Shown here: in pieces, positions 1 to 8,840 of the stretch | Layout: each line of letters starts with the position of its first letter | How positions within the stretch are numbered: the first letter of the stretch is position 1 | Made by a program: the position numbers and the translations under genes | Source: Chitinophagaceae bacterium | GTDB lineage: Bacteria; Bacteroidota; Bacteroidia; Chitinophagales; Chitinophagaceae | Length of the DNA: 64,000 bases | Direction of reading: 5' to 3' | Assembly (NCBI GenBank): GCA_003168265.1 | Contig: PMSV01000023.1 | Coordinates: 62,001-126,000 of the forward strand | The notes under the pieces: model-generated | Seen by the model: only the letters and a program-made list of their open reading frames with translations | Databases searched by the model: none | Told to the model about the DNA's origin: nothing

Positions 1-1
1 C

Positions 2-145
2 AATGCAATCAAGGGATTCGGCGGAACCGCCCGCCTGGTATTTCTTCCCTATGAAGCCCATGGTTACCGCGGAAAGGAAAATCTGTTACACATGTTATGG
101 GAAATGAATCAATGGCTGGATACTTATGTCAAGCACGCGAAATAG
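2..145 (+). CDS. C-terminal end of an S9-family serine peptidase (partial)
   Basis: Only the last 47 residues lie in the window; the start is to the left. The frame is open from position 2 and ends in TAG at 143-145. The stretch LVFLPYEAHGYRGKEN followed by MLWEMNQWLDTYV is typical of the C-terminus of prolyl-oligopeptidase-like (S9) peptidases of Bacteroidota, where the His in EAHGYRG is the catalytic histidine. Homologues are exported peptidases of the glutamyl or dipeptidyl type. The specificity cannot be judged from this fragment. No terminator is visible on this strand directly after the stop. Confidence 0.75.
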   Translation, partial: NAIKGFGGTARLVFLPYEAHGYRGKENLLHMLWEMNQWLDTYVKHAK

Positions 146-189
146 TGAGGCCGCTATCCAATTAAGATCACGGGCCAGTTATGTAAAAT

Positions 190-215
190 AAAAAAACCTG
201 GTCATGGGCACCAGG
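190..215 (-). terminator. Intrinsic terminator, minus strand
   Basis: A 6-bp stem (CCTGGT / ACCAGG) with a 7-nt loop. Read on the minus strand it is followed by seven T. The T-run lies only on the minus side, so it ends transcription coming from the right, that is, from the remnants at 220-830. It does not serve the peptidase gene on the plus strand. Confidence 0.6.
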
Positions 216-219
216 CACG

Positions 220-366
220 CTAAACCTCTCTGTCGGTAAGAATAGCTTTAATGAATTCCGCTGAGAGGCTTGGCTTGGGAGTGAATATTTTTATGTTCGC
301 TATCGGTCTACCAGGCTCTCTTGGATTTCATAGGATCATCTTCAATGGATGGTCTTCATAGCACGG
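220..366 (-). pseudogene. Decayed 3' end of an unidentified gene
   Basis: No intact ORF exists here, but minus-strand translation gives protein-like sequence ending in IFTPKPSLSAEFIKAI and LTDREV before TAG (220-222). An in-frame TGA at 328-330 separates it from further protein-like residues (CYEDHPLKMIL). The stop is followed within a few bases by the minus-strand intrinsic terminator, as expected for a real gene end. I do not recognise the family; a LysR-type regulator C-terminus is one weak possibility. Positions 367-596 hold nothing I can support. Confidence 0.3.
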
Positions 367-596
367 TCTTTTTCATAGGACGGTTTTATTGGTCTAAGGG
401 TACTGATCAGTGGTTCTTTAAAGGGTACGGATTAAATTTCTTCGGATTAGGATTTAGGGGTTCGATATCTTTTCGTTGCTGATACAAAGAAACTACGAAC
501 AACGCCCCTAAAAAATAGTTTGATTGATGAAATGGCTGTCGTTCTAATAACTTATGGTGTCGTTGAAATACTACAAGCCGCCGCAAATAAATGCTC

Positions 597-830
597 TTAA
601 AATTTTAGGGTTTCAGGCTGACCCGCTATACTCAATTGAAAAACATCGGGGCGTGCATAGTGCCCGATAGGGTCAAAATCAAGCCGGCTTCGGATAACAA
701 GTGAAAGATCGATTTCTGCAGTCAGCAGCCCTTCCTGTTTCCAAAGCGGACCAGCGAGCACTTCACCCATCGGCGAAAGAATCACGCTTCCTCCCGGACA
801 TAAGTAAGATTTAACTGATTGATCAATCAA
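597..830 (-). pseudogene. C-terminal remnant of a nitrilase
   Basis: The 77 residues match only the last quarter of aliphatic/aromatic nitrilases (usually about 300-350 residues). The run CPGGSVILSPMGEVLAGPL and the tail SRLDFDPIGHYARPDVFQL are characteristic. The catalytic Glu-Lys-Cys residues would lie in the missing N-terminal part, so the product cannot be an active nitrilase. The only possible start is a TTG. Upstream, at 831-933, there is AT-rich sequence and then rhaT, with no sign of the missing three quarters. I read this as a gene truncated by deletion, possibly when the rhamnose operon was placed next to it. Confidence 0.7.
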
Positions 831-933
831 ATTAGATAAAAATTATTAAAATGAATTCCTAAAAAATCAGGATGCCTGTTCAATAAACAATAAGAGATTT
901 CTCATAGCTTTAAAGACTAACCACCCAATACAC

Positions 934-1989
934 ATGCAGGTCATATTAGGCGTCATCTTTCATTTTATCGGCGGATTTGCCTCTGGAAGCTTCTACATGC
1001 CCTATAAAAAAGTCCGGGGCTGGCATTGGGAAAGCTATTGGATTATTGGAGGCCTCTTTTCCTGGCTGATCGTTCCACCCCTCGCAGCGTGGCTCACGGT
1101 CCCTGGTTTTTGGGAAATCATACAGGCTACCGCCCCGGAAACCATAAGGATTACTCTCCTTTTCGGCATTCTTTGGGGCTTTGGCGGACTCACTTATGGC
1201 CTTGGCGTCCGATACCTCGGCATGTCGCTTGGAAATTCCGTCGTATTGGGTTTCTGTTCGGCCTTCGGAGCACTTGTCCCCTCCATTTATTATAATTTTT
1301 TTCCAAAGCCCGGTAAAACGAGTTTTCATGACCTGCTCAGCACCGGCTGGGGTCGGATCGTGCTTGCCGGGGTCGTTATCTGTCTGCTTGGTATATATAT
1401 ATGTGGGAAAGCGGGCATGATGAAGGAGAAGGAAATGCCGGAGGAGGAAAAGAAAAAATCAATCGCCGAATTCAGCCTCGTAAAAGGCCTGCTGGTCGCC
1501 ATATTCTCTGGTATTATGAGTGCTTGTTTCAATTTCGGTATAGAAGCGGGAAAACCTATGGCCGAAGCAGCAGTTAGTGCCGGACTGAATCCTCTCTTTC
1601 AGAACAATGTTATCTATGTGGTATTGCTCTGGGGAGGACTCTCCACCAATTTTATCTGGTGCATGATCCTCAATGCGCGAAACAAGAGCTTTGGAAATTA
1701 TGCCGATCCTGCGACCCCCTTGCTAAAAAACTACTTCCTTTCAGCCCTGGCCGGGACAACCTGGTTTCTTCAATTCTTCTTCTATGGAATGGGAGAAAGC
1801 AAACTGGGCAATGGAGCAAGTAGCTGGATCCTGCATATGGCCTTCATCATTCTGGTTGCCAATTCCTGGGGAATTCTCCTGAAAGAGTGGAATGGCGTTA
1901 GCAGCAAAACAAAAAGGACCATAACTGCCGGAATTCTGATGATTATTTTATCGGTCCTGGTGGTTGGTTATGGCAATTCATTGAAATAA
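934..1989 (+). CDS. rhaT: L-rhamnose/proton symporter RhaT
   Basis: A 351-residue polytopic inner-membrane protein of the RhaT family (drug/metabolite transporter superfamily), close to the family's usual length of about 345. It begins with the typical amphipathic segment FHFIGGFASGSFYMPYKKVRGWHWE and shows about ten hydrophobic segments, with conserved WGFGGLTYGLGVRYLGMSLG near residue 90. It should import L-rhamnose with protons. It is the first gene of a four-gene rhamnose operon, 11 bp ahead of the aldolase-dehydrogenase gene. An A-run-rich leader with TAGCTTTA at about 905-912 is a weak -7 candidate. No dedicated regulator is in the window, so it probably lies elsewhere. Confidence 0.93.
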   Translation: MQVILGVIFHFIGGFASGSFYMPYKKVRGWHWESYWIIGGLFSWLIVPPLAAWLTVPGFWEIIQATAPETIRITLLFGILWGFGGLTYGLGVRYLGMSLGNSVVLGFCSAFGALVPSIYYNFFPKPGKTSFHDLLSTGWGRIVLAGVVICLLGIYICGKAGMMKEKEMPEEEKKKSIAEFSLVKGLLVAIFSGIMSACFNFGIEAGKPMAEAAVSAGLNPLFQNNVIYVVLLWGGLSTNFIWCMILNARNKSFGNYADPATPLLKNYFLSALAGTTWFLQFFFYGMGESKLGNGASSWILHMAFIILVANSWGILLKEWNGVSSKTKRTITAGILMIILSVLVVGYGNSLK

Positions 1990-2000
1990 TATAAACAGCA

Positions 2001-4091
2001 ATGTCGAAAAAGGAATTTAAACATGTCAGCTTTCTTTGGGATGAAAAGAAAGCCAAAGAACTCGAAGGAGACCAAGTAGCTTTATTGGTCTATAGGTCTA
2101 ACCTCCTCGGCGCTGACCTCCGTCTCACCAATTACGGTGGAGGCAATACCTCCTGTAAGGATTTTGCAAAAGACCCGCTTTCCAATGAACAGGTGGAAGT
2201 CATGTGGGTGAAAGGAAGCGGGGGAGACCTGGGAACCATGAAACGCAGCGGACTTGCCTCCCTCTATGTCGATCGCCTTCGTTCCCTGAAAGATATTTAC
2301 AAGGGACTTGAAAAGGAAGACTCCATGGTGGGATTATTCAACCATTGCATTTATGACCTGGCTTCCAAAGCTCCCTCCATCGATACACCCCTGCACGGGT
2401 TTCTTCCCTTTCGACATATCGATCACCTGCATCCCGATGCAGCAATTGCAATTGCCGCCTCAAAAGATGGAGAGAAGATCACAAAGGAACTATTCGGGGG
2501 AGCCATTGGCTGGGTGGATTGGCAAAGGCCAGGCTTCGATCTGGGCCTAAAGCTCAAAAAATACCTGGATGAAAATCCCGGTATCCGGGGCATTATGCTG
2601 GGCTCGCATGGGCTCTTCACATGGGGTGACGATGCCTATTCCTGTTATATCAATAGCCTCGAAACCATTGAATGTTGCGCCGCCTTTATAGAAGGAAGGG
2701 CACAAAATAAAGCCGCTTTCGGAGGCCCCAAAATCCCTGCCCTCGATCCTGATAAAAGAAAGCAATCCGCCACCACCCTCGCACCCCTGCTCCGCGGACT
2801 CTGCTCTTCACAAAATAGGAAGGTGGGCCATTTTACAGACGATCCCCGCGTTTTGGAATTCATTAACTCAAATGATCTCACCAGACTCGCTCCCATGGGC
2901 ACGAGCTGCCCGGACCATTTTCTTAGAACGAAGATCACTCCCCTAATTCTAAATATTTCAGACGAGCCCACTCAGGAAAAATGCACTCCACTTTTCGAAT
3001 CCTACCGGAAAATGTATTCCGGCTATTACCATGCCTGTAAGCATCCAGACAGCCCGGCCATGCGTGATCCTAACCCCATCATCATTCTCTGTCCAGGGCT
3101 CGGCATGTTCAGTTTCGCAAAAGACAAGCATACTGCCAGAGTGGCTTCGGAATTCTATATCAATGCGATCAATGTGATGTGGGGAGCCGAGGCGATCAGC
3201 TCCTACACTTCTTTGCCCCGCCAGGAAGCCTTCAATATCGAATACTGGCTTCTCGAAGAAGCCAAGCTGCAGCGCATGCCCAAACCCAAAACCCTTAGCG
3301 GTAAGATCGCCCTCATCACCGGCAGTGCAGGGGGCATCGGTAAAGCCATAGCTAAAAAATTCGCGGAAGAAGGAGCCTGCGTGATCATCTCAGATAACAA
3401 TGTGCAACGGCTCGAAGAAGCAAAGACCGAGTTCGGCAAATTATTTGGGAAAGACGCTTTCACCACTGCTCTCCTCGATGTAACGGTCCCGGCTACCGTC
3501 AAAAACGCAATGAACCAGGCAACTCTGAATTTTGGCGGACTCGATATCCTCGTCAACAATGCCGGCCTCTCTATCTCCAAACCCATTGAAGCCCATACCG
3601 AACAGGACTGGGATATTCTTTATGATGTCCTCGTAAAAGGCCAGTTCTTCATGACCCAATCTGTCGTAGAGATCATGAGAAAACAAAAACTGGGGGGCGA
3701 TATCCTCAACATCGTCAGCAAGAACGCCCTGGTCAGCGGCCCCAACAATGCAGGTTATGGTTCGGCCAAAGCAGCCCAACTGCATCTCTCCCGTCTCAGC
3801 GCAGCCGAATTCGGCAAGGACCGGATCCGTGTCAATGCGGTAAATCCCGATGCGGTCATTGCAGGAAGCAATATCTGGAGTGGAGGCTGGGCCGAAGGAA
3901 GGGCAAAAGCCTATGGTATAACTGTCGAAGAACTGCCCGCCTACTATGCTAACCGAACGCTCTTGAACGCCATCATCTATCCCGAAGACATTGCTAATGC
4001 TTGTTTTATTTATGTTAGCGGTCTCCTGAATAAGTCCACGGGAAATACCATCAACGTCGATGGGGGAGTGGCCGCCGCCTTTCTTAGATAA
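2001..4091 (+). CDS. rhaEW: Bifunctional rhamnulose-1-phosphate aldolase / lactaldehyde dehydrogenase
   Basis: A 696-residue fusion. Residues about 1-420 form a class II aldolase/adducin domain with histidine-rich metal-site segments (DTPLHGFLPFRHIDHLHPD and GSHGLFTWGD). Residues about 432-696 form a short-chain dehydrogenase with the cofactor motif TGSAGGIG and the catalytic YGSAK near residue 586. In characterised homologues the aldolase splits L-rhamnulose-1-phosphate into DHAP and L-lactaldehyde, and the dehydrogenase oxidises the aldehyde to L-lactate with NAD. This removes the toxic intermediate within one protein. The gene lies between rhaT and the isomerase gene, so the assignment is well supported by context. 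Confidence 0.93.
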   Translation: MSKKEFKHVSFLWDEKKAKELEGDQVALLVYRSNLLGADLRLTNYGGGNTSCKDFAKDPLSNEQVEVMWVKGSGGDLGTMKRSGLASLYVDRLRSLKDIYKGLEKEDSMVGLFNHCIYDLASKAPSIDTPLHGFLPFRHIDHLHPDAAIAIAASKDGEKITKELFGGAIGWVDWQRPGFDLGLKLKKYLDENPGIRGIMLGSHGLFTWGDDAYSCYINSLETIECCAAFIEGRAQNKAAFGGPKIPALDPDKRKQSATTLAPLLRGLCSSQNRKVGHFTDDPRVLEFINSNDLTRLAPMGTSCPDHFLRTKITPLILNISDEPTQEKCTPLFESYRKMYSGYYHACKHPDSPAMRDPNPIIILCPGLGMFSFAKDKHTARVASEFYINAINVMWGAEAISSYTSLPRQEAFNIEYWLLEEAKLQRMPKPKTLSGKIALITGSAGGIGKAIAKKFAEEGACVIISDNNVQRLEEAKTEFGKLFGKDAFTTALLDVTVPATVKNAMNQATLNFGGLDILVNNAGLSISKPIEAHTEQDWDILYDVLVKGQFFMTQSVVEIMRKQKLGGDILNIVSKNALVSGPNNAGYGSAKAAQLHLSRLSAAEFGKDRIRVNAVNPDAVIAGSNIWSGGWAEGRAKAYGITVEELPAYYANRTLLNAIIYPEDIANACFIYVSGLLNKSTGNTINVDGGVAAAFLR

Positions 4092-4119
4092 ACTAAACGC
4101 CTTCCATAAAACGAACCAT

Positions 4120-5397
4120 ATGATGCCTCTTGATAAAAATACGATCTCCCAGCTCAATGAGCCCCTCCTCAGCTCTCATCGAAAGCGCTTTGAATATGCC
4201 GCCGGTACCATTAAAAACCTTGAAGCCATCATGCAGCAATTGATGGAATTTGAAGTCGCCATTCCCAGTTGGGCCCTTGGTACAGGAGGAACCCGCTTCG
4301 GTCGTTTCCCCGGTGCAGGTGAACCCCGTTCCCTCGAAGAAAAAATGGAAGATGTCGGTCTGCTGAATCTTCTGAACCAGGCAAGCGGAGCCATCTCCCT
4401 GCATATTCCCTGGGATATTCCAAGGGATTACCAGACTATCCGTCAACACGCTGCCGAACTGAATCTCAAATTCGACGCCGTCAATTCCAATACTTTTCAG
4501 GATCAGAAGGGCCAGGCCTTTAGTTATAAATTCGGATCCCTCCAGCATGTCGATGAAAAGGTCCGCAGGCAGGCCATTGACCACAATATCGAAGTCATTC
4601 GTCATGGGATCGAACTCGGCTCCAAATCGCTCACGGTTTGGCTCAGTGATGGAAGCGCTTTCCCCGGTCAGCTCAATTTCAGAAAAGCATTCCAGAATAC
4701 CCTTCAGGGACTAAAGGAAATTTATAATGCCTTGCCCGAAGACTGGAAACTCTATGTCGAATACAAGGCCTTTGAGCCAAATTTTTATTCTATGACTGTG
4801 GGCGACTGGGGCCAGTCGCTACTCTACGCCACTAAATTGGGCCCCAAAGCATTTACGCTCGTGGACCTCGGTCATCATCTCCTCAATGCCAATATCGAGC
4901 AGATCGTTTCTCTGTTGCTCATGGAAGGAAAATTGGGAGGCTTTCATTTCAATGACAGCAAATATGGCGACGACGACCTGACCGTGGGAAGCATCAGGCC
5001 TTACCAGCTCTTCCTCATCTTCAACGAACTCGTCGAAGGCATGAATGCCCGGGGCATCAACCACGCACATGGACTCGGTTGGATGATCGATGCCAGCCAC
5101 AATGTAAAAGATCCCCTCGAAGACCTCCTGCAATCCGTTGAAGCCATCCTGCTTTCCTATGCACAATCCTTGATTGTCGACGGGGAAGCCCTCTCAATTG
5201 CCCAAAACAACAATGACGTGACCCATTGCCAGGAGATCTTACAGGGCGCATTCCGTACGGACCTTCGCCCCCTTCTATCCGAAATTCGTCTCAGAAAAGG
5301 CGGAGCCCTCCAGCCTATTCAGGCCTTTCGTCAGCAGAAACTTCGGGAAAAGCTAATTAATGTAAGAGGCTCTAGCAACCTCGCATCCGGTCTCTGA
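4120..5397 (+). CDS. rhaI: L-rhamnose isomerase (xylose-isomerase-like TIM barrel)
   Basis: About 425 residues. A longer frame opens at 4060 but would overlap the end of the upstream gene by 32 bp with a non-family N-terminus. The ATG at 4120, or the adjacent one at 4123, is preferred. Motifs typical of the Bacteroidota/Pseudomonas type of L-rhamnose isomerase are present: WALGTGGTRFGRFPGAGEPR, LHIPWDIP, LYVEYKAFEPNFYS and GGFHFNDSKYGDDDLTVGS. The Glu, Asp and His residues in these segments would bind the two metals. It converts L-rhamnose to L-rhamnulose in the cytoplasm. It is distinct from the E. coli RhaA subtype. The stop overlaps the kinase start by one base (TGATG), so translation is probably coupled. 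Confidence 0.9.
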   Translation: MMPLDKNTISQLNEPLLSSHRKRFEYAAGTIKNLEAIMQQLMEFEVAIPSWALGTGGTRFGRFPGAGEPRSLEEKMEDVGLLNLLNQASGAISLHIPWDIPRDYQTIRQHAAELNLKFDAVNSNTFQDQKGQAFSYKFGSLQHVDEKVRRQAIDHNIEVIRHGIELGSKSLTVWLSDGSAFPGQLNFRKAFQNTLQGLKEIYNALPEDWKLYVEYKAFEPNFYSMTVGDWGQSLLYATKLGPKAFTLVDLGHHLLNANIEQIVSLLLMEGKLGGFHFNDSKYGDDDLTVGSIRPYQLFLIFNELVEGMNARGINHAHGLGWMIDASHNVKDPLEDLLQSVEAILLSYAQSLIVDGEALSIAQNNNDVTHCQEILQGAFRTDLRPLLSEIRLRKGGALQPIQAFRQQKLREKLINVRGSSNLASGL

Positions 5398-6689
5398 TGG
5401 AGAAAACAAATACCATAGCGGTCTTCGACATCGGCAAGACCAATAAAAAGCTCCTGCTCTTCGATGAGGATTACCATCTCCTCCATGAAGAAAGCCAGCC
5501 CCTCGAAGAAACCCGGGACGAAGATGGTTTTCCCTGTGAAGATATTCAGGCCCTCACAAGTTGGATCAAAAATAGTTTCGATAAGGTCCGCAAGAAAGAC
5601 AAATATTCCATCCGCGCTCTTAATTTTTCAGCCTATGGCGCCAGTTTCGTCTTATTAGATGAGAAAGAGAGGCACCTTGCGCCAATCTACAATTACCTCA
5701 AGCCCTATCCTGAATCATTAAGCCGGAAATTCTATGAAAAATATGGAGGACAATCCATCCTCACCCAGGAAACAGCCTCTCCAGTATTAGGCAGCCTTAA
5801 TTCAGGCCTTCAATTGTACCGGCTAAAAAACGAAAGACCCGAGATCTTTCAAAAACTCAAATATGCTCTCCACCTGCCCCAATACTTAAGCTATCTTTTC
5901 ACCCAAAAGGCCTGCAGTGATCTCACAAGCGTCGGGTGCCATACCCATCTTTGGGATTTTCATAAACAGCGCTACCATCGCTGGGTGATTGAAGAAGGAA
6001 TTGAACCCAAACTGGCGCCCATCAAAAGCAGTGCGACTGTCGGGCTCTATCAAAATGATCTTCATGTGGGCATTGGCCTCCACGACAGTTCCGCCGCTCT
6101 CGTTCCCTATCTGTTCTCCTTCACCGAACCCTTCCTTCTCCTCTCCACCGGAACCTGGAATATTGCCCTCAATCCCTACAATCAAAGCCCGCTCACTGAA
6201 GAAGAATTGCAGCAGGACTGCCTCTGTTATTTATCTTATAAAGGGCAGCCTGTAAAAGCCTCCCGGCTCTTTGCAGGCTATGAGCACAAAGAATATATCA
6301 GAAAGATCGCTGCTCAATTCCAGCAGCCGGAAGAAGAATACAAGAAGATCGAGTTCGATCCATCGATGGTAAGCCGGGAGCTAAATCTATCCGAATGCAA
6401 ATCCTATGCAGCAGCCTATCATGGCCTCATTGTCCAAATCATCCAAAAGCAGGTAAAGAGTATTAACGTTGTACTGAAAGGTTCGCCTGTCAAAAGATTT
6501 TTCGTCGATGGCGGATTCAGTAACAACCCCATCTTTATGAACCTCCTATCCGCCGCCTATCCCCAAATCGAAGTCCGATCCGCCAATGTCCACCAGGCCA
6601 CCGCCCTTGGCGCGGCTTTGGTTATGCATGATCATTGGAATAATAATGTGATGCCACAGAAGATCATTGAGACAATTCTCCTTCGATAG
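5397..6689 (+). CDS. rhaB: Rhamnulokinase (FGGY family)
   Basis: A 430-residue FGGY-type sugar kinase, slightly shorter than E. coli RhaB. The N-terminal phosphate-1 motif AVFDIGKTNKK is clear. The second ATPase half contains LLLSTGTWNIALNP near residue 250 and the adenosine-region motif FFVDGGFSNNPIFMNLL near residue 370. It phosphorylates L-rhamnulose to L-rhamnulose-1-phosphate, the substrate of the aldolase two genes upstream. Fuculokinase is the closest alternative by sequence alone, but the surrounding rhaT, aldolase and isomerase genes settle the role. Last gene of the operon. Confidence 0.9.
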   Translation: MEKTNTIAVFDIGKTNKKLLLFDEDYHLLHEESQPLEETRDEDGFPCEDIQALTSWIKNSFDKVRKKDKYSIRALNFSAYGASFVLLDEKERHLAPIYNYLKPYPESLSRKFYEKYGGQSILTQETASPVLGSLNSGLQLYRLKNERPEIFQKLKYALHLPQYLSYLFTQKACSDLTSVGCHTHLWDFHKQRYHRWVIEEGIEPKLAPIKSSATVGLYQNDLHVGIGLHDSSAALVPYLFSFTEPFLLLSTGTWNIALNPYNQSPLTEEELQQDCLCYLSYKGQPVKASRLFAGYEHKEYIRKIAAQFQQPEEEYKKIEFDPSMVSRELNLSECKSYAAAYHGLIVQIIQKQVKSINVVLKGSPVKRFFVDGGFSNNPIFMNLLSAAYPQIEVRSANVHQATALGAALVMHDHWNNNVMPQKIIETILLR

Positions 6690-6722
6690 GTAATTTATAA
6701 TTGCCTACTATATCAAGTGCAT

Positions 6723-7103
6723 CTACCCAATGAAATGTTTTAGTACAAAATTCTTAATGAGGAGTGCATTTTGAAAGGCTTGTTGTGCATCTTCGAGAGT
6801 TAGATCGTCAAAGTCATCAGGATATCTAGGTGCGATGCCAAAGTCGGATAGTTTTAAGGCAGGTTCTTTAAGCTCATGAAATATTGGATTAATCTTGGCG
6901 CATAATGCAGTTAATGCCTGTAAATCATGTGTCTTAGGAAAACTGACACTTTTGAAAACGAGAAACGCCTTTAAATATTTTTCCGCTGTCTGCTGTGCAT
7001 GAAAACAACAAGCATCGATGGGTATTTCTTCTGACGCAAGTTTGTTTCTAATTGAAAGTAGGTCATTTTCCGCTTTTTTAAACCATTTTTCAAATTCTTT
7101 CAT
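6723..7103 (-). CDS. HEPN-domain protein of an MNT/HEPN pair
   Basis: 126 residues, all-helical HEPN domain (PF05168 type). The core motif is CCFHAQQTAEKYLKAFLVF (about residues 33-51), followed by KTHDLQALTALC. I cannot find the RX4-6H ribonuclease motif that marks toxic HepT proteins, so RNase activity is doubtful. The start overlaps the upstream nucleotidyltransferase gene by 14 bp, and the two are cotranscribed. Such pairs are often annotated as type VII toxin-antitoxin modules, but this HEPN subclass is also found with non-toxic partners. Function is therefore open. Confidence 0.8.
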   Translation of the reverse strand: MKEFEKWFKKAENDLLSIRNKLASEEIPIDACCFHAQQTAEKYLKAFLVFKSVSFPKTHDLQALTALCAKINPIFHELKEPALKLSDFGIAPRYPDDFDDLTLEDAQQAFQNALLIKNFVLKHFIG

Positions 7104-7410
7104 ACATCAACTTTCCAGAGTTTATAGCTTCCTTACCAATATTTACAACCTGAAGCATGCCTTTTTCTAATTCCAGGGGAGTATATACAACAATGTCCAA
7201 GCCTGTTGGCGGATAATTTCGGATACATTTTCTAACCTCCCAGTTTCGCTCGATTTTTCTTTTTGAGGTGTCCTTAATAATAAACAGATCAAGATCGCTA
7301 TTGTTAGAATAATTGCCATTAGCATAGGATCCAAATAAATAGATTTTCTCCGGTTCATAGCCTTTAGCTATATCTGAGACCAATTTTTGTATTTCATCAT
7401 TTTTTAACAT
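7090..7410 (-). CDS. Minimal nucleotidyltransferase (MntA-like)
   Basis: 106 residues from the ATG at 7410; a TTG two codons earlier is less likely. The polymerase-beta nucleotidyltransferase signature is intact: LFGSYANGNYSNNSDLDLFI, with the GS pair and the DxD metal ligands near residues 35-47. A third acidic residue, in GLDIVVYTP, is also present. It lies directly upstream of the HEPN gene and overlaps it by 14 bp. In MntA/HepT systems the MNT protein AMPylates its HEPN partner. Whether that holds for this HEPN subclass is an inference. Confidence 0.85.
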   Translation of the reverse strand: MLKNDEIQKLVSDIAKGYEPEKIYLFGSYANGNYSNNSDLDLFIIKDTSKRKIERNWEVRKCIRNYPPTGLDIVVYTPLELEKGMLQVVNIGKEAINSGKLMYERI

Positions 7411-7610
7411 ACCCAAATTTAAAAATAAAGTGGTACTATTTGCTTAAATTGTGTTTTAATAGCACAGAATTCAAATCCATAATGCATACATTTATTATTC
7501 ACTTGGTCAGCATCTTGATTGCTCCCAAGGAGGAGAGAATAAATGCTGCTATAAATAAAGTAGGATTATCGTAATAACCGGTATTCGACTCTTTATTCAT
7601 TTCAAAGTGG

Positions 7611-8027
7611 CTAACCACCCACAGCCTCCATATACTCTTTCTCAGTAACAGGCTCCAGCCACTCCACTACTCCATCTTGCATATTTGGATTGATAGCAAT
7701 ATGCGTAAATGATTGAGCCGGTCCGGCCCCATGCCAATGCACCAGAGCAGGTGGGACTTGAACCACATCACCCGGCCTCAACAACTGAGCAGGCTTTCCC
7801 TTTTCCTGATAATAGCCCAATCCATCGGTGACGATCAGGATCTGTCCTCCGCCATGCCTATGCCAATTATTTCTGGCCCCTGGTTCAAATACGACATTCC
7901 CGATCACTGTCTTTAAAACATCATCACCAGGAACCAGGTTCTTAACCCAGGCGCTGCCGGTAAAATAATTCGACGAAGTCCGGTCTCCCTTAGGAAAAAT
8001 AGGTTTTGTATTTTCTGTGTTACTCAT
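7611..8027 (-). CDS. Cupin-domain protein
   Basis: 138 residues forming a single cupin beta barrel. Cupin motif 1 is visible as NNWHRHGGGQILIVTDGLGYYQEKG and motif 2 as PGDVVQVPPALVHWHGA, both with the metal-binding His residues. The start ISNYFTGSAWVKNLV resembles the cupins that accompany carboxymuconolactone decarboxylases in Bacteroidota. No signal peptide, so it is cytoplasmic. No enzyme activity can be assigned. It is transcribed away from the small ORF at 8049. Confidence 0.85.
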   Translation of the reverse strand: MSNTENTKPIFPKGDRTSSNYFTGSAWVKNLVPGDDVLKTVIGNVVFEPGARNNWHRHGGGQILIVTDGLGYYQEKGKPAQLLRPGDVVQVPPALVHWHGAGPAQSFTHIAINPNMQDGVVEWLEPVTEKEYMEAVGG

Positions 8028-8048
8028 GATACATAAAGTTAACGAATA

Positions 8049-8222
8049 ATGTCTTCCTCAACTATTGCTAACTTTAATCTAAGTACCATGCGCTTCGAAA
8101 AAATAATAACAACCCAGCAGCTTCGTCCTTACGAAAAATGGACAGTCTGCCTGGAATCCATGACCTGCACTTACTATGACAAATCAGGAAACAAAGTGCT
8201 GGTCGAAAAGATTCCCGGTTAA
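8049..8222 (+). CDS. Small ORF, 57 residues, unknown
   Basis: An ORF with a plausible coding composition runs from ATG 8049 (57 residues) or from an internal ATG at 8088 (44 residues). The translation from 8088 (MRFEKIITTQQLRPYEKW, ending VLVEKIPG) looks protein-like and contains a CLESMTC segment. No domain is recognised. It starts 21 bp from the divergent cupin start, and its stop is 14 bp from the convergent DUF1761 stop. It may be a real small protein or a gene fragment. Confidence 0.4.
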   Translation: MSSSTIANFNLSTMRFEKIITTQQLRPYEKWTVCLESMTCTYYDKSGNKVLVEKIPG

Positions 8223-8236
8223 ACCAGTATTCAACC

Positions 8237-8662
8237 TCATTTCATATAAACCAATATGAACGCAACAATGATCAATGAGAGAAGATGATATCCCGTATTA
8301 ATAAAGAACAAGGTCCAGGACTTCCTTTCCCAGGCTACAGTTCCTAAATCTACAGGAAAGAAAAAGCCCAGCCAGGTAAAAATCGCGCCCATCATTGCAG
8401 TTGCCGAAAGACTCATGTCCTTTGTATTTGGAACAAAAGACCAGGCTGCCATATTGTGTGCGAAAACCCAGGCAAAGAGGAAGTTACCGATGACCATAAA
8501 AATCATTCCCTTAATCATTTCGGAAGACTTCGGTTTTTGGCTCATATCAGCATGCATTTCCCTGCCCCAGATCTTCCCGAACAGGGGCGTGTACCAAATA
8601 AAACCGAAAATAAAATTAGCAACGACGGCAATGAGGATTGCCAGGTAATTAATGTGAATCAT
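8237..8662 (-). CDS. DUF1761 family membrane protein
   Basis: 141 residues with four predicted membrane segments. The N-terminus INYLAILIAVVANFIFGFIWYTPLFGKIW is the hallmark of DUF1761 proteins, and the length fits the family. The function is not known. It is divergent from the prolyl oligopeptidase gene; the shared intergenic region holds an 8-bp-arm inverted repeat at 8841-8862. Confidence 0.85.
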   Translation of the reverse strand: MIHINYLAILIAVVANFIFGFIWYTPLFGKIWGREMHADMSQKPKSSEMIKGMIFMVIGNFLFAWVFAHNMAAWSFVPNTKDMSLSATAMMGAIFTWLGFFFPVDLGTVAWERKSWTLFFINTGYHLLSLIIVAFILVYMK

Positions 8663-8840
8663 GTTCTATGTTTTGGGTTTAAAAAATGATTTCTATAAAG
8701 CATTCCGGTTTAAGAACAACCAGTTTCCAATTGAGGTATCGAAGGAGGATAGGTTTAGTAGATTGATTCAAATTCCATTTGCTTCAAAAACGAATGCAGC
8801 TTTAAAGGTAGAATTCCGAAATTTCTCAAAATACTGCTAA

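Noticed and set aside
4060-4119. Upstream start for the rhamnose isomerase, overlapping the aldolase gene
   Set aside because: The extra 20 residues are the aldolase-end sequence in another frame and do not fit the isomerase N-terminus. Two ATGs at 4120 and 4123 fit better.
3441-4157. Long minus-strand frame inside the rhamnose aldolase gene (238 codons)
   Set aside because: Shadow of the plus-strand gene, with no family character; the plus-strand protein has clear motifs over the same stretch.
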